Below, in pieces: positions 8,069 to 17,271 of a stretch of DNA of 36,035 nucleotides (the first letter of the stretch is position 1; every line of letters begins with the position of its first letter). Made by a program: the position numbers and the translations under genes. Under the pieces are notes generated by a model. That model did no database searches. It saw only the letters and a program-made list of their open reading frames with translations, and had not been told where the DNA came from. Source of the stretch: Thermus arciformis (GTDB lineage: Bacteria > Deinococcota > Deinococci > Deinococcales > Thermaceae); contig NZ_FNBC01000021.1 in NCBI RefSeq assembly GCF_900102145.1, positions 1-36,035 on the forward strand. The letters are read 5' to 3'.

Positions 8069-9084
8069 AGGAACTCCTCCAGCCAATCTGCCAGGCGGCC
8101 CGCCGCCCCTTCCGGGGAGAGGCGGCCCATGGCCTCCCGGTAGGGTTCGGGGTTTTGGAGCATGGCCTCCACCTGCTGGGCGAGCCGGGCGTAGTCCCCG
8201 AGCCGGGCGGCCCCGGCCTTTTCGTAGGCCCGGGCGTTCGCCCGCTGGGCCCCCCCGTCCAGGCTTTGGGGAAGGGGGAAGAGGAGGGCGGGGAGGCGGT
8301 GGAAGGCGGCCTCCGCCAGGGTGCCCGCCCCGGCCCGGGCGAGGAGGAGGTCGGCGGCGCTCATGGCCAAGGGGGCCTCCACGAAGCCCCGGATGCGGTA
8401 GGCCTCCTCCTCCAGGTGGCGGTAGCGCTCCACCCACCGCTCCCCCACCTGGTGGAGGACGGGAAGGCCCAGGGGCTTGAGGAGGGGAGGGAGCTTCTCG
8501 TTGAGCTCGAGGCTCCCCTGGCTTCCCCCGAGGACCAGGAGGAGGGGCTTTTTAGGGTCAAAGCCCAGGCGCGCCTTGGCCTCCTCCTTGGGGTAGCGGA
8601 CCTCCCGCACCGGGTAGCCCACCACCCGGGCCTTGGCCCCAAGCCTTGGGGGAAGGGAAAGGGGGACGCTCAGGGCGAGGCCTCGGCTCAAGGGGACGAG
8701 GAGCTTCACCGCCAGGCCCAGCTTGGCGTTTTGCTCGTGGAGGAGGACGGGAACCCCCTGGAGCTCGGCCACGAAGGCCCCGGGGAAGCCCGCGTACCCC
8801 CCGGTGGAGAGCACCGCCTTGGGCCGCCTCGCCTTCAGCACCGCCCGGGCGACCCCGAGGCCCTGAAGGAGCCGCCAGGCCTCCCCTGGACGGAAGGCGC
8901 TCCGGTCCAGCTTGCCCGCGGGGATGAGGGCGTGGGGGAGGGGGGTCTTGGGGAGGAGGCGGGCCTCGAGGCCTTCTTGGGCCCCCAGGTAGAAGACCTC
9001 GTGCCCCCGCCGCCTCAGCTCCTCGGCCACGGCCAGGGCGGGGAAGAGGTGCCCCCCGGTGCCGCCCCCCGTCAGGAGGACCAT
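8065..9084 (-). CDS. murG: UDP-GlcNAc:lipid I GlcNAc transferase MurG
   Basis: 339 aa. Peripheral membrane GT-B glycosyltransferase that converts lipid I to lipid II at the inner face of the membrane. The N-terminal acceptor domain has the G-loop MVLLTGGGTGGHLFPALAVA, and a second G-loop STGGYAGFPGAF is at about residues 92-103. The donor domain holds LLVLGGSQGSLELN and the RAGAGTLAEA motif that contacts UDP-GlcNAc. The ATG at 9084 has AAAGGAGG upstream and overlaps the ftsW end by 13 bases. Confidence 0.97.
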   Translation of the reverse strand: MVLLTGGGTGGHLFPALAVAEELRRRGHEVFYLGAQEGLEARLLPKTPLPHALIPAGKLDRSAFRPGEAWRLLQGLGVARAVLKARRPKAVLSTGGYAGFPGAFVAELQGVPVLLHEQNAKLGLAVKLLVPLSRGLALSVPLSLPPRLGAKARVVGYPVREVRYPKEEAKARLGFDPKKPLLLVLGGSQGSLELNEKLPPLLKPLGLPVLHQVGERWVERYRHLEEEAYRIRGFVEAPLAMSAADLLLARAGAGTLAEAAFHRLPALLFPLPQSLDGGAQRANARAYEKAGAARLGDYARLAQQVEAMLQNPEPYREAMGRLSPEGAAGRLADWLEEFL

Positions 9085-10130
9085 CGCTTCGCCTCCTTTC
9101 GCCTCGCCTCCTGGGCCAGGCTGAGGAGGAGGCCCAGGGCGAGGCCCGAGACCAATAGGGAGCTTCCCCCGTAGGAGACGAGGGGCAGGGGGATCCCGGT
9201 GACGGGGAGGAAGCCCAGGGTGACCCCGATGTTCAAGGCGGCCTGGAAGGTGAGGTAGAGGGTGAGGCCCAAGGCCACCAGGCCCTCCGCCCCCTGGAGC
9301 CTCAGGGCCAGGTTCAGGCCCCGGAGGAAGAGGAGGCCGTAGAGAAGGAGCACCATGAGCCCCCCAAGCCAGCCCGTGGCGAAGACCACGCTGGCGAAGA
9401 CCATGTCGTTGTGGGCCTCGGGCAGGTGGGGAAGGCTTCCCCCGGGCCCCTGGCCCAAGGGCCCCCCCAGGAGGATGGCCTTCTGGGCCTGGAGGACCTG
9501 GTAGGCCGCCTCCTCCGGCCGGGCCTCCCCCCGCAGGTAGCCCAGGAAGCCGCTGAAGCGCTCGGAGACGTAGCGGAAGCGGTTCAGGTAGGCCCCGGAG
9601 AAGGGAGCGAGGACCAGTAGCCCCGCCAGGCCGATGGCCAAAAGCCGCCGCCAGGGCACCCCGGCCAGGACGAAGAGGGAGGCCCCGAGGAGGAAGAGGA
9701 AGACGGCGGTGGCGAAGTCGGGCTCCACCAGCACCAGGCCCACGGTGCCCCCCACGAGGAGGGCGGGGCCCAGGATGGGGTAGTCCTCCCCCCTGCGCCC
9801 CACGAAGGAGGCCAGGTAGAGGACGAGGCTCACCTTGGCGAGCTCCGAGGGCTGGAAGGCCAACGGCCCCAGGTCAAACCAGCGCCGCACCCCATAGGGC
9901 CCGCTCCCCACCAGGAGGACCAGGGCCAAGAGGAAGAGGTTCCCAAGAAGAAGCCAAAGGGCGTGGCGCAGGAGGAACCTGACGGAGAGGAGGCTACCCC
10001 CCAAGAGGGCGAGGAGGGCCAGGCCCACCCGCAAGAGGTGTTCCTCCAGAAGGCCAGGCTCCGCCACCTCCACCCCCAAAAGGCCGAAGGTGAGGAGGAG
10101 AAGCCCGCTTAGGAGGAAGATGGGGTCCAA
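9072..10130 (-). CDS. ftsW: Septal peptidoglycan polymerase FtsW (SEDS family)
   Basis: 352 aa, about ten membrane helices. SEDS glycosyltransferase that polymerises lipid II at the septum with its partner FtsI. Family marks seen: GVRRWFDLGPLAFQPSELAK after TM3-4, GPLGQGPGGSLPHLPEAHND with the essential Asp in the long outside loop, and the C-terminal GIPLPLVSYGGSSLL. The start is TTG at 10130, supported by GGGAGGTGA at a proper distance, and it lies inside the end of murD (22-base overlap). After AHND the usual GEE-like stretch is replaced by a more hydrophobic VVFATGW. Confidence 0.96.
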   Translation of the reverse strand: MDPIFLLSGLLLLTFGLLGVEVAEPGLLEEHLLRVGLALLALLGGSLLSVRFLLRHALWLLLGNLFLLALVLLVGSGPYGVRRWFDLGPLAFQPSELAKVSLVLYLASFVGRRGEDYPILGPALLVGGTVGLVLVEPDFATAVFLFLLGASLFVLAGVPWRRLLAIGLAGLLVLAPFSGAYLNRFRYVSERFSGFLGYLRGEARPEEAAYQVLQAQKAILLGGPLGQGPGGSLPHLPEAHNDMVFASVVFATGWLGGLMVLLLYGLLFLRGLNLALRLQGAEGLVALGLTLYLTFQAALNIGVTLGFLPVTGIPLPLVSYGGSSLLVSGLALGLLLSLAQEARRKEAKRWSS

Positions 10131-11362
10131 GGCTCACCTCCCAAGGAGAAGACCGCCTCGCGGAAGGCCTGGGCGCGGTCCTTGTAGTCGCGGAACTGGT
10201 CAAAGCTCGCCGCGAGGGGGGCCAGGAGGACGCTTCCTTCCTCCAGACGCTTTAGGGCCTCGGCCACCGCCCGCCTCAGGGCCTCCCGCCCGTCCTTTTC
10301 CCCGATGGCCACCACCTCCACCCCCTCCCCCAGGGCCTCGGCCATGCGGGGGCCGTCCCGGCCGATGGCGAGGACCACCCGCACCCGGGGGAGGAGGGCC
10401 CTTAGGCTTTCCAGGTCCGCCCCCTTGTCCTCTCCCCCCAGGATCCAGGCGATGGGGGCGGGGGCGGCCTTAAGGGCCTGGGCCACGGAGGCGGTGCGGG
10501 TGGCGATGGAGTCGTCAATGAAGACCACCTTGCCCTTGCGGGCGAAGACCTGGAAGCGGTGGGGGGGCTCGGGGAGGGTCTTTAGGCTCTCCCGGAGGGC
10601 CTTGGGGTCCAGGGGCTTCCCCAGGAGGTCCAGGTAGGCCTGGGTGGCCTTCAGGGCGGCCTCGAGGTTGGTCTTTTGGGGGCTTTCCCGGGGCAGGAAG
10701 GGGTAGGGCCGGGCGGGGCTTCCCTGGGCCGCCTCCCGCACCTTGGGGTCTTTGGCGTTGTAGACCAGGGCGTCTTCCGGGGTGAGGTTGTTCAGGAGGT
10801 TGAGCTTGGCCCTGTGGTAGGCCTCGAGGCTCCCGTGGCGGTCCAGGTGGTCCACCCCCAGGTTCAGGAGGACCGCCACCCGGGGGCGGAAGGCGTGGAC
10901 CCTTTCCAGCTGGAAGCTGGAGAGCTCGGCCACGGCCACCTCGGCCTCGTCCACCACCGCCACCAAGGGGGGGTCCACGTTCCCCCCTTCCAGGGCTCTA
11001 AGCCCCTGGCCCCGGAGGAGGTGGGCGGTGAAGAGGGTGGTGGAGGTCTTCCCCGCGGTGCCCGTGACGCCCACGATGGGGGTCTGGGAAAGCCGGTAGG
11101 CCAGCTCGGCCTCCCCCAGGACCAGGGCCCCCTTTTGCCGAAGTTTTTCCAGATTTGGGTGCCCTAGGGGCACCCCGGGGGCGGCCACCACTTCTTCATA
11201 GACGCCTTCCAGCTCCCAGTCGGGGGCGAAGCCCAGCTCCAGGGCCTCCCTCACCTCCTCCTCCTTGGGGCGGTCGTCGTAGAAGCGCGCCTGGAGCCCC
11301 CGCTTCCTGAGGAAGCGGAGCACCCCCAGGCCGCTCCTTCCCAGGCCGTAGACCAGGATCAC
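10109..11362 (-). CDS. murD: UDP-N-acetylmuramoyl-L-alanine--D-glutamate ligase MurD
   Basis: 417 aa. Adds D-Glu to UDP-MurNAc-L-Ala. It begins VILVYGLGRSGLGVLRFL, a UDP-binding Rossmann motif. The ATP loop is GVTGTAGKTSTTLF at about residues 100-113, an uncommon variant since most MurD proteins have GTNGK. NLGVDHLDRHGSLEAY and the C-terminal LAPLAASFDQFRDYKDRAQA block, typical of MurD, follow. The GTG start at 11362 overlaps the mraY stop (GTGA) and has GGAGGTG upstream. The longer open frame further upstream is antisense-like sequence and is excluded. Confidence 0.96.
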   Translation of the reverse strand: MILVYGLGRSGLGVLRFLRKRGLQARFYDDRPKEEEVREALELGFAPDWELEGVYEEVVAAPGVPLGHPNLEKLRQKGALVLGEAELAYRLSQTPIVGVTGTAGKTSTTLFTAHLLRGQGLRALEGGNVDPPLVAVVDEAEVAVAELSSFQLERVHAFRPRVAVLLNLGVDHLDRHGSLEAYHRAKLNLLNNLTPEDALVYNAKDPKVREAAQGSPARPYPFLPRESPQKTNLEAALKATQAYLDLLGKPLDPKALRESLKTLPEPPHRFQVFARKGKVVFIDDSIATRTASVAQALKAAPAPIAWILGGEDKGADLESLRALLPRVRVVLAIGRDGPRMAEALGEGVEVVAIGEKDGREALRRAVAEALKRLEEGSVLLAPLAASFDQFRDYKDRAQAFREAVFSLGGEPWTPSSS

Positions 11363-12210
11363 GCCCCACCTCCGAAGGCGAGGGCCGTGGCCAAGGCGGT
11401 GAGGAGGGCGAAGCGGAAGACGATCTTGGCCTCCTCCCACCCCGAAAGCTCCAGGTGGTGGTGGAGGGGGCTCATCCTGAAGAGCCTCTTCCCCGTGCGG
11501 CGGAAGTGGAGGACCTGGGCCACCACGGAGAGGACCTCCAGCACCGGCACGATGGCCGCCAGGGGCAAAAGCCAAAGCTTCCCCGTGAGGACGAAAAGCC
11601 CGGCCACCATGGCCCCCAGGGCCTGGCTTCCCGTGTCCCCCATGAAGACCTTGGCCCGGGGGGCGTTGTGCCAGAGGAACCCCAGGACCCCCCCGAGGAG
11701 GGCCTGCGCCAGGGGGTAAGGGTAGAAGGGCAGGAGGAGCACCGCGGTCACCGAGGCCAGAAGCCCGTCCAGGCCGTCGGTGAAGTTGAAGGCGTTGGCC
11801 GCCCCCACCACGGCCAGGAGGATCAGGAGGACGTCCAGGAGGGGCCAGGGGGTGTAGGCCACCTGGCGCGCGGCCCAGAGGGCGAAGACCAGGCCCATGA
11901 GCCCCTGCAGAACGAGCTTCTCCCGGGCCCTCAGGGGCCTCGCCAGGCTTCCCGAGAGGTCGTCCAAAAGCCCCAGGAGGGCGAAGCCGAGGCCCAGGAG
12001 CCAGAGGCCCAAGAGGCCGTCCTTGCCCAGGGCCAGGTAGGCGAGGAAAGCGGCGAGGAGGAAGGCCACCCCGCCCATGCTGGGGGTGCCCTCCTTGGCC
12101 AGGTGGCTTTGGGGCCCGTCGGGGCGCACCCTCTTCCCCAGGCCAAGCCCCCTCATGAGGGAGATCCAGACCGCGGTGAGAAACCAGGAGAGGACCAGGG
12201 CTAGGGCCAT
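11359..12210 (-). CDS. mraY: Phospho-MurNAc-pentapeptide transferase MraY
   Basis: 283 aa, about nine to ten membrane helices. Transfers phospho-MurNAc-pentapeptide from UDP to undecaprenyl phosphate to make lipid I. Active-site motifs are all present: LLDDLSG (Asp-Asp pair), NAFNFTDGLDGL, HNAPRAKVFMGDTGS and the MraY-specific RMSPLHHHLELSGW. It is about 40-70 residues shorter than E. coli MraY (360 aa) because the N-terminal segment before the first helix and several loops are reduced. The ATG at 12210 overlaps the end of the preceding lipoprotein gene by 10 bases, with GGAGGCGGT directly upstream. Confidence 0.96.
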   Translation of the reverse strand: MALALVLSWFLTAVWISLMRGLGLGKRVRPDGPQSHLAKEGTPSMGGVAFLLAAFLAYLALGKDGLLGLWLLGLGFALLGLLDDLSGSLARPLRAREKLVLQGLMGLVFALWAARQVAYTPWPLLDVLLILLAVVGAANAFNFTDGLDGLLASVTAVLLLPFYPYPLAQALLGGVLGFLWHNAPRAKVFMGDTGSQALGAMVAGLFVLTGKLWLLPLAAIVPVLEVLSVVAQVLHFRRTGKRLFRMSPLHHHLELSGWEEAKIVFRFALLTALATALAFGGGA

Positions 12211-12938
12211 ACCGCCTCCTTGCAGCGCACCGCCCTCTCGGGCACCAGGTAGACCTCCTCCCCGAAGGCGGCGAAATCCTGGGCCTCGGCCAGGGGCCGC
12301 GCCCCCTCGAGGCCCACCAGGTAAACCTTATCCAAAAGGGCCACCACCCCGCAGGCCCCCGCCTGGGCCTTGCGGGCGGGGTGGGGAAGGGGGTAGCGGG
12401 GGCCTTCCGGGTAGAAGAGGACCTCCTCCCCCAGGGCCACCACCCGGCCCTCCCAGGCCACCACCTGGCGGAAGCCCCCCGCCTTAAGGCGCCGCCCCTC
12501 CCGGTAGAGGCCCCGGCCGTCCACGTGGTAGAGCCCTTCCTCCATGAGGAGGGCATCCAGGGCGGAATAGGGGTAAAGGCCCTCCTCCGTCCAGATGGCC
12601 CCCTCCAGCCCCACCACGGGCCTGGGGCTTGCCCGCAGGAAGCGGGGCACCCCGGGGAGGGGGAGGCTTTTTAGGCCGCCTTCTTCGTAGACCAGAAGCT
12701 GATAGGGGTAGGCGGCGTAGAGGGCCTTCTCGTCCGCGTCCAGGAAGAGGGGCGTCCCCGGCAGGGCCACCGCGAAGCGGCCCGAGACCACCCCCCCTTG
12801 GGCGAAGCCCCCGGGGTAGGGGAGGAGGGGAGCCTGGCCCGCCAGGGGGGCGCAGGCCGCGAGGGCGAGGGCCAGGCCCCACCCCAGGCGGGCCTGCGCC
12901 TGTTGCGGAACCCAAGCGCGGCCGCTTAGCCTTCCCAT
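12201..12938 (-). CDS. Putative lipoprotein inside the dcw cluster, propeller-like
   Basis: 245 aa. I do not recognise the family. The N-terminus has a basic start, a hydrophobic stretch and LALAACAPL, which fits a lipobox with the acylated Cys near residue 28. The mature part is a chain of short beta-strand repeats of roughly 35-45 residues, such as LYHVDGRGLYREGRRL, VVALGEEVLFYPEGPRYPL and VVALLDKVYLVGLEGARPL. This is the rhythm of a beta-propeller, which is inference. The ATG at 12938 overlaps the last 13 bases of murF and has only a weak ribosome-binding site, so coupling is likely. It sits exactly where other bacteria have murF-mraY adjacency, so a cell-envelope or division role is probable. 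Confidence 0.7.
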   Translation of the reverse strand: MGRLSGRAWVPQQAQARLGWGLALALAACAPLAGQAPLLPYPGGFAQGGVVSGRFAVALPGTPLFLDADEKALYAAYPYQLLVYEEGGLKSLPLPGVPRFLRASPRPVVGLEGAIWTEEGLYPYSALDALLMEEGLYHVDGRGLYREGRRLKAGGFRQVVAWEGRVVALGEEVLFYPEGPRYPLPHPARKAQAGACGVVALLDKVYLVGLEGARPLAEAQDFAAFGEEVYLVPERAVRCKEAVWP

Positions 12939-14212
12939 AGGTCCAGGATCCTTTCCAGGCCCAGGGCCCTGGAGGCCTTCAGGTACACCAGATCCCCCGG
13001 GGCCACCCGGGCCTTGAGCCAGAGGAGGGCCTCCTCCAGGCCCTCCGCCGCCTCCCCCCCAAGGGCGGCCTGGGCCTTGGCGTAGGCCCCCAGGTAAAGG
13101 GGCTTTAGGCCCAGGCGGGCCGCCTCCTCGGCCACCTCGAGGTGGAGCCTTTCCCCGAGGTCGCCGAGCTCCCGCATCTCCCCAAGCACCGCCCACTTGC
13201 GCCCGGGCTGGGCGGCAAGCCACCTCAGGCCCGCCTTCACCGAGAGGGGGTTGGCGTTGTAGGCGTCGTGGAGAAAGACCACGCCCCCCACCTCCCGCCT
13301 CTCCATGCGCCCAGGGGGCAGGACCAGCCGGGAAAGCCTCTCCGCCACGGCCTCCACCTCCTCCCCAAGGAGCTCCGCCACCGCCAAGGCGGCCAGGGCC
13401 CCCAAGGCCGGGCCCAGGCCGGGGTAGGGGACCTGGACCCTAAGCCCGCGGTAGCGGAAGCGGCTTTCCCCGGGCAAAAGCTCCAGGGCTTCCCCCCGGA
13501 AGCTCGCCTCCCCGAAGCCGTAGGTGGGCCAGTTCCCCTTGTGGCCCAAGCCCTCCAGGACCTCCCGGGCCTGGAGGCTCACCAGGGCCTCCGGGGCCTG
13601 GAGGAGGCCGGCCTCCTCCCGCACCACGCCCTCGAGGTCCCCGAAGGCCAGGAGGTGCTCCTCCCCCAAGGCGGTGAGGACGGCGAGGTGGGGACGGCTG
13701 AGCTCCATGAGCTCCGCCATCTCCCCCACCCGGTCCACCCCGAGCTCCACCACCGCCCCGGAGGCTTCAGGGGAAAGGCGCAGGAAGAAGCGGGCCAGGG
13801 GGGGAGCGGTGTTCTGGTTGCCGGAAGGGGCGGGGAAGCCCAGGCCCTGGGCCAGGGCTTCCTTGGTGGTGGTCTTGCCCGTGCTCCCGCCCACGGCCAC
13901 CACCTTCCCCGGGAAAAGCTCCCTTAGGGCCCGCCCGAGCCGCACCAGGGCCCTAGGGGTGTCCGCCACCTCCACCGTGGCCGCTCCCGGGCGGTCGGAG
14001 AGGACCAGGCGGGCCCCCTTGGCCAGGGCCTCCTGGGCGTAGAGGCGCCCGTGGGTACGGCTTCCGGGAAGGGCCACGAAGAGGAACCCCGGGCCCACCG
14101 CGCGGCTATCCCAGTGGAGGTCGGCCACCCTTCCGCCCCCCGGGTGGAGCCTCCCCCCCGTGGCCGCGGCCACCCACTCCGGCGTTACTTCCCTAACTTG
14201 CGCATCTTGCAC
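12926..14212 (-). CDS. murF: UDP-MurNAc-tripeptide--D-Ala-D-Ala ligase MurF
   Basis: About 428 aa. Adds D-Ala-D-Ala to UDP-MurNAc-tripeptide. The N-terminal domain includes LHWDSRAVGPGFLFVALPG (substrate binding). The ATP loop is VVAVGGSTGKTTTKEAL, NQNTAPPLARFFL follows in the central domain, and FLHDAYNANPLSVKAGL lies in the C-terminal domain, all typical of MurF. The start is uncertain. The GTG at 14212 has GGTGAGG five bases upstream and is preferred; an ATG at 14236 would add eight residues but has no ribosome-binding site and overlaps ftsI by 17 bases. No murE lies between ftsI and murF, unlike E. coli. Confidence 0.94.
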   Translation of the reverse strand: MQDAQVREVTPEWVAAATGGRLHPGGGRVADLHWDSRAVGPGFLFVALPGSRTHGRLYAQEALAKGARLVLSDRPGAATVEVADTPRALVRLGRALRELFPGKVVAVGGSTGKTTTKEALAQGLGFPAPSGNQNTAPPLARFFLRLSPEASGAVVELGVDRVGEMAELMELSRPHLAVLTALGEEHLLAFGDLEGVVREEAGLLQAPEALVSLQAREVLEGLGHKGNWPTYGFGEASFRGEALELLPGESRFRYRGLRVQVPYPGLGPALGALAALAVAELLGEEVEAVAERLSRLVLPPGRMERREVGGVVFLHDAYNANPLSVKAGLRWLAAQPGRKWAVLGEMRELGDLGERLHLEVAEEAARLGLKPLYLGAYAKAQAALGGEAAEGLEEALLWLKARVAPGDLVYLKASRALGLERILDLWEG

Positions 14213-14219
14213 CACGACC

Positions 14220-15535
14220 TCACCGCCCTTCAGCATAGGGGGGGATTCCCGCGTAGGCCAAGAGGCCCGCGGCCACCTCCCGGAAGATGGGGGCGGCCAC
14301 CAGACTCCCGTGGATCTCCCCCTTGGGGTGGTGAACGGCCACCACCACGGTGTACCGGGGGGCGTCCCCGGGGACGAACCCGGCGAACCAGGCGGTGAAG
14401 ACCTCCTTGGAGTAGCGGCCCCGGACCACCACCTGGGCGGTGCCCGTCTTCCCCGCCAAGGGGTAGCCGGGGAGGGCGGCCCTGGGGGCCAGGGCCTCTT
14501 CCAGGGCTTGGCGGACGGCCCTGGCCGTTTCCGGGGAGAAGACCCGCTCCTCCCTGGCCTCCTGGCCCTGGAAGAGGCGGGGGGTGCGGTAGACCCCGTC
14601 CACCAGGGTGGCGAAGGCCGCCGCCAGGTGGAGGGGCGTGACGAGGAAGCCTTGGCCGAAGGTGTGGTTGGCGTAGCTGGCCCGGCTCCACTCCTCCGGG
14701 GGCCGGACCAGGGGCGAGGCGGTGCGCACCCCCGGGAGGGGGCTTTTGCCAGTGAGGCGAAGCTTTTCCATATAGCGATAGAAGGTTTCCTTGGGGATGC
14801 GCTCCGAAAGAAGGCTGATCCCCACGTTAGAGGAGTACTTGAGCACCTCGGTGAGGGTGAGCCGGGGAGGGTGGGGCACGGCGTCGCGGATGGTCCACCC
14901 CTCCACCTTCCGCCACATGGGGGCCTCCACCGGGGTGGAAAGGCGGGCGGCCCCCTCCTCCAGGAGCATGGCGGCGGTGAGGGCCTTCATGGTGGAGCCG
15001 GGCTCCAGGGCCACCAAGAAGGCGTGGTTCCGCCAGGAGAGGTCTTTCTCCGGGTCCTTGCGCGGGGCCATGGGGTCAAAGGCCGGGCCGTTGGCCACGG
15101 CCAGAAGCCTCCCTTCCCGGTCCAGGACGAGGAGGGTGGCGAAGTCCCCTTGGCTCCTTTCCAGCCCCTTCCAAAGGGCCCGCTCCGCCAGAGCCTGGAC
15201 CCAGGGGTCCAGGGTGAGGGTGAAGGAGCGTCCTTCGGAAAGGGCCGCGTTCAGGTCGCGCTCCAGCCCTTCCAAGCCCCGCCCGGAGGCCCGCTCCCCG
15301 AAGCCGATGAGCTGGCTTGCGCTTTTCCCCAGGGGGTAGTGCCGCTCCTCCCCCAGGGTCACCGCCAGGGGGGTGCCGTCCATGGCGTAGAGGTTCCCCC
15401 GGGGAAGGGCCGGGGGAGGGGGCGGGGGGGCTGGCCGTGGCCCCCGGCTCACCAGGGCGTAGACCCCGAGGACCAGGAGGACCAGGTAAAAGCCCATCCC
15501 CACGAAAATCCAAGGCATCCGGTTAGCGCCTGCGG

Positions 15536-15539
<4 letters not shown>
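14220..15539 (-). CDS. ftsI: Septal transpeptidase FtsI (class B PBP), short N-terminal region
   Basis: 439 aa. Penicillin-binding transpeptidase that cross-links septal peptidoglycan. One membrane helix (about residues 10-30) is followed by a proline run (residues 38-43). The catalytic motifs are complete: Ser182-Thr-Met-Lys185, Ser236-Ser-Asn238 and Lys364-Thr-Gly366. The region before the catalytic domain is remarkably small. RGNLYAMDGTPLAVTL (47-62) is followed almost at once by RHYPLGKSASQLIGF (66-80), whereas in E. coli FtsI well over 100 residues of pedestal domain separate the equivalent motifs. The GTG at 15539 overlaps the upstream gene's stop (GTGA), with GGGAGGTG upstream. Confidence 0.93.
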
Positions 15540-16644
<1,105 letters not shown>

Positions 16645-17079
16645 CTACCCAATAAGCCCCTTGAGGGCCTCGGGGGCTGGCGGATGGCGCATGATCTCCT
16701 CAATGGTCTTCCACCAGCGCTCCTGGCTCCAAATCTCCAGCCTGCCTGGGGCCCCGGCCACCACCACCTCCCCCCCCTCCTGGAGCCCAGCGAACTGCCG
16801 CAGGGGAGGGGGGATCAGGACCCGGCTGGCGTTGTCCATCCGGGTCTTGTGGGCTCCCGAGTAGAAGAAGCGGACGAAGGCCCGGGCCTCGGCGTCGGTG
16901 AGGGGGAGGTTGACCAGCTGCTCCTCAATCTTGCGCCAGCGGTCGGAGGGGAAGACGTAAAGGCACCCCTCCATCCCCCGGGTGAGCACCAGGCCGTCTT
17001 CCAGGAAGTCCCGGAAGGGGGCGGGGATGACCACCCGCCCTTTGTCGTCCAGGCTGTACTGGTACTCGCCGAAGGGCAT
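16645..17079 (-). CDS. mraZ: Transcriptional regulator MraZ
   Basis: 144 aa. DNA-binding protein with two tandem SpoVT/AbrB-like domains that controls the dcw operon in several bacteria. Each half carries a DxxxR motif: SLDDKGRVVIP near residue 9 and RMDNASRVLIPPPLRQFAGL near residue 80. The ATG at 17079 is chosen over upstream open-frame codons because the protein family begins with this strand and GGGTGGGAA lies directly before it. It is first in the operon, downstream of a repeat array of the kind MraZ binds, so it probably regulates its own expression. Confidence 0.96.
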   Translation of the reverse strand: MPFGEYQYSLDDKGRVVIPAPFRDFLEDGLVLTRGMEGCLYVFPSDRWRKIEEQLVNLPLTDAEARAFVRFFYSGAHKTRMDNASRVLIPPPLRQFAGLQEGGEVVVAGAPGRLEIWSQERWWKTIEEIMRHPPAPEALKGLIG

Positions 17080-17080
17080 T

Positions 17081-17096
17081 TCCCACCCGCTCCCAC
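17081..17096 (-). promoter_or_regulatory. Two GTGGGA repeats over the mraZ ribosome-binding site
   Basis: On the minus strand GTGGGA occurs at 17096-17091 and again at 17086-17081, exactly 10 bases apart. The second copy forms the mraZ Shine-Dalgarno region. They match the repeat unit of the larger upstream array (17163-17226) in sequence and spacing, so they may be an extra MraZ contact. Purine-rich ribosome-binding sites can produce such hexamers by chance, so confidence is limited. Confidence 0.45.
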
Positions 17097-17162
17097 CTTC
17101 GCCGGGCCACCCTCTGCCCTGATGGGGAGGTATGGGGCTTGCCCAGGAAGGCTTTTCGCGAG

Positions 17163-17226
17163 GAGTATACCACGTATTCCCCACAGATTTCCACTCCCTC
17201 CCACTTGTATCCCACTTACTTCCCAC
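17163..17226 (-). promoter_or_regulatory. MraZ operator array and dcw promoter region
   Basis: Reading the minus strand from 17226, related hexamers GTGGGA, GTGGGA, GTGGGA, GTGGAA, GTGGGG and GTGGTA begin at 17226, 17215, 17204, 17194, 17184 and 17173. The steps are 11, 11, 10, 10 and 11 bases, so all sit on one face of the helix. E. coli MraZ is known to bind TGGGN direct repeats at helical spacing in the mraZ promoter. The last unit runs into TATACT (17169-17164), the best -10 candidate. No good -35 exists, so the repeats occupy its place. Autoregulation of the whole division operon is the expected role. Confidence 0.8.
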
Positions 17227-17239
17227 CCCTCGAGGCAAA

Positions 17240-17269
17240 GACCAACCCCCCGAGGGAAGCCTCGGGGGG
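17240..17269 (-). terminator. Terminator hairpin after the RNase P RNA gene
   Basis: On the minus strand CCCCCCGAGG (17269-17260) pairs with CCTCGGGGGG (17255-17246) around the loop CTTC. TTGGTC (17245-17240) follows. This begins about 3 bases after the end of the RNase P RNA, so it is the expected terminator, with a weak U-tract. It also separates rnpB from the mraZ operator. Confidence 0.75.
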
Positions 17270-17271
17270 GA

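Noticed and set aside
11363-12556. N-terminal extension of the murD reading frame
   Set aside because: The translation is Pro/Gly/Arg-rich and antisense-like, overlaps mraY in another frame, and MurD clearly starts at its UDP-binding motif with a Shine-Dalgarno.
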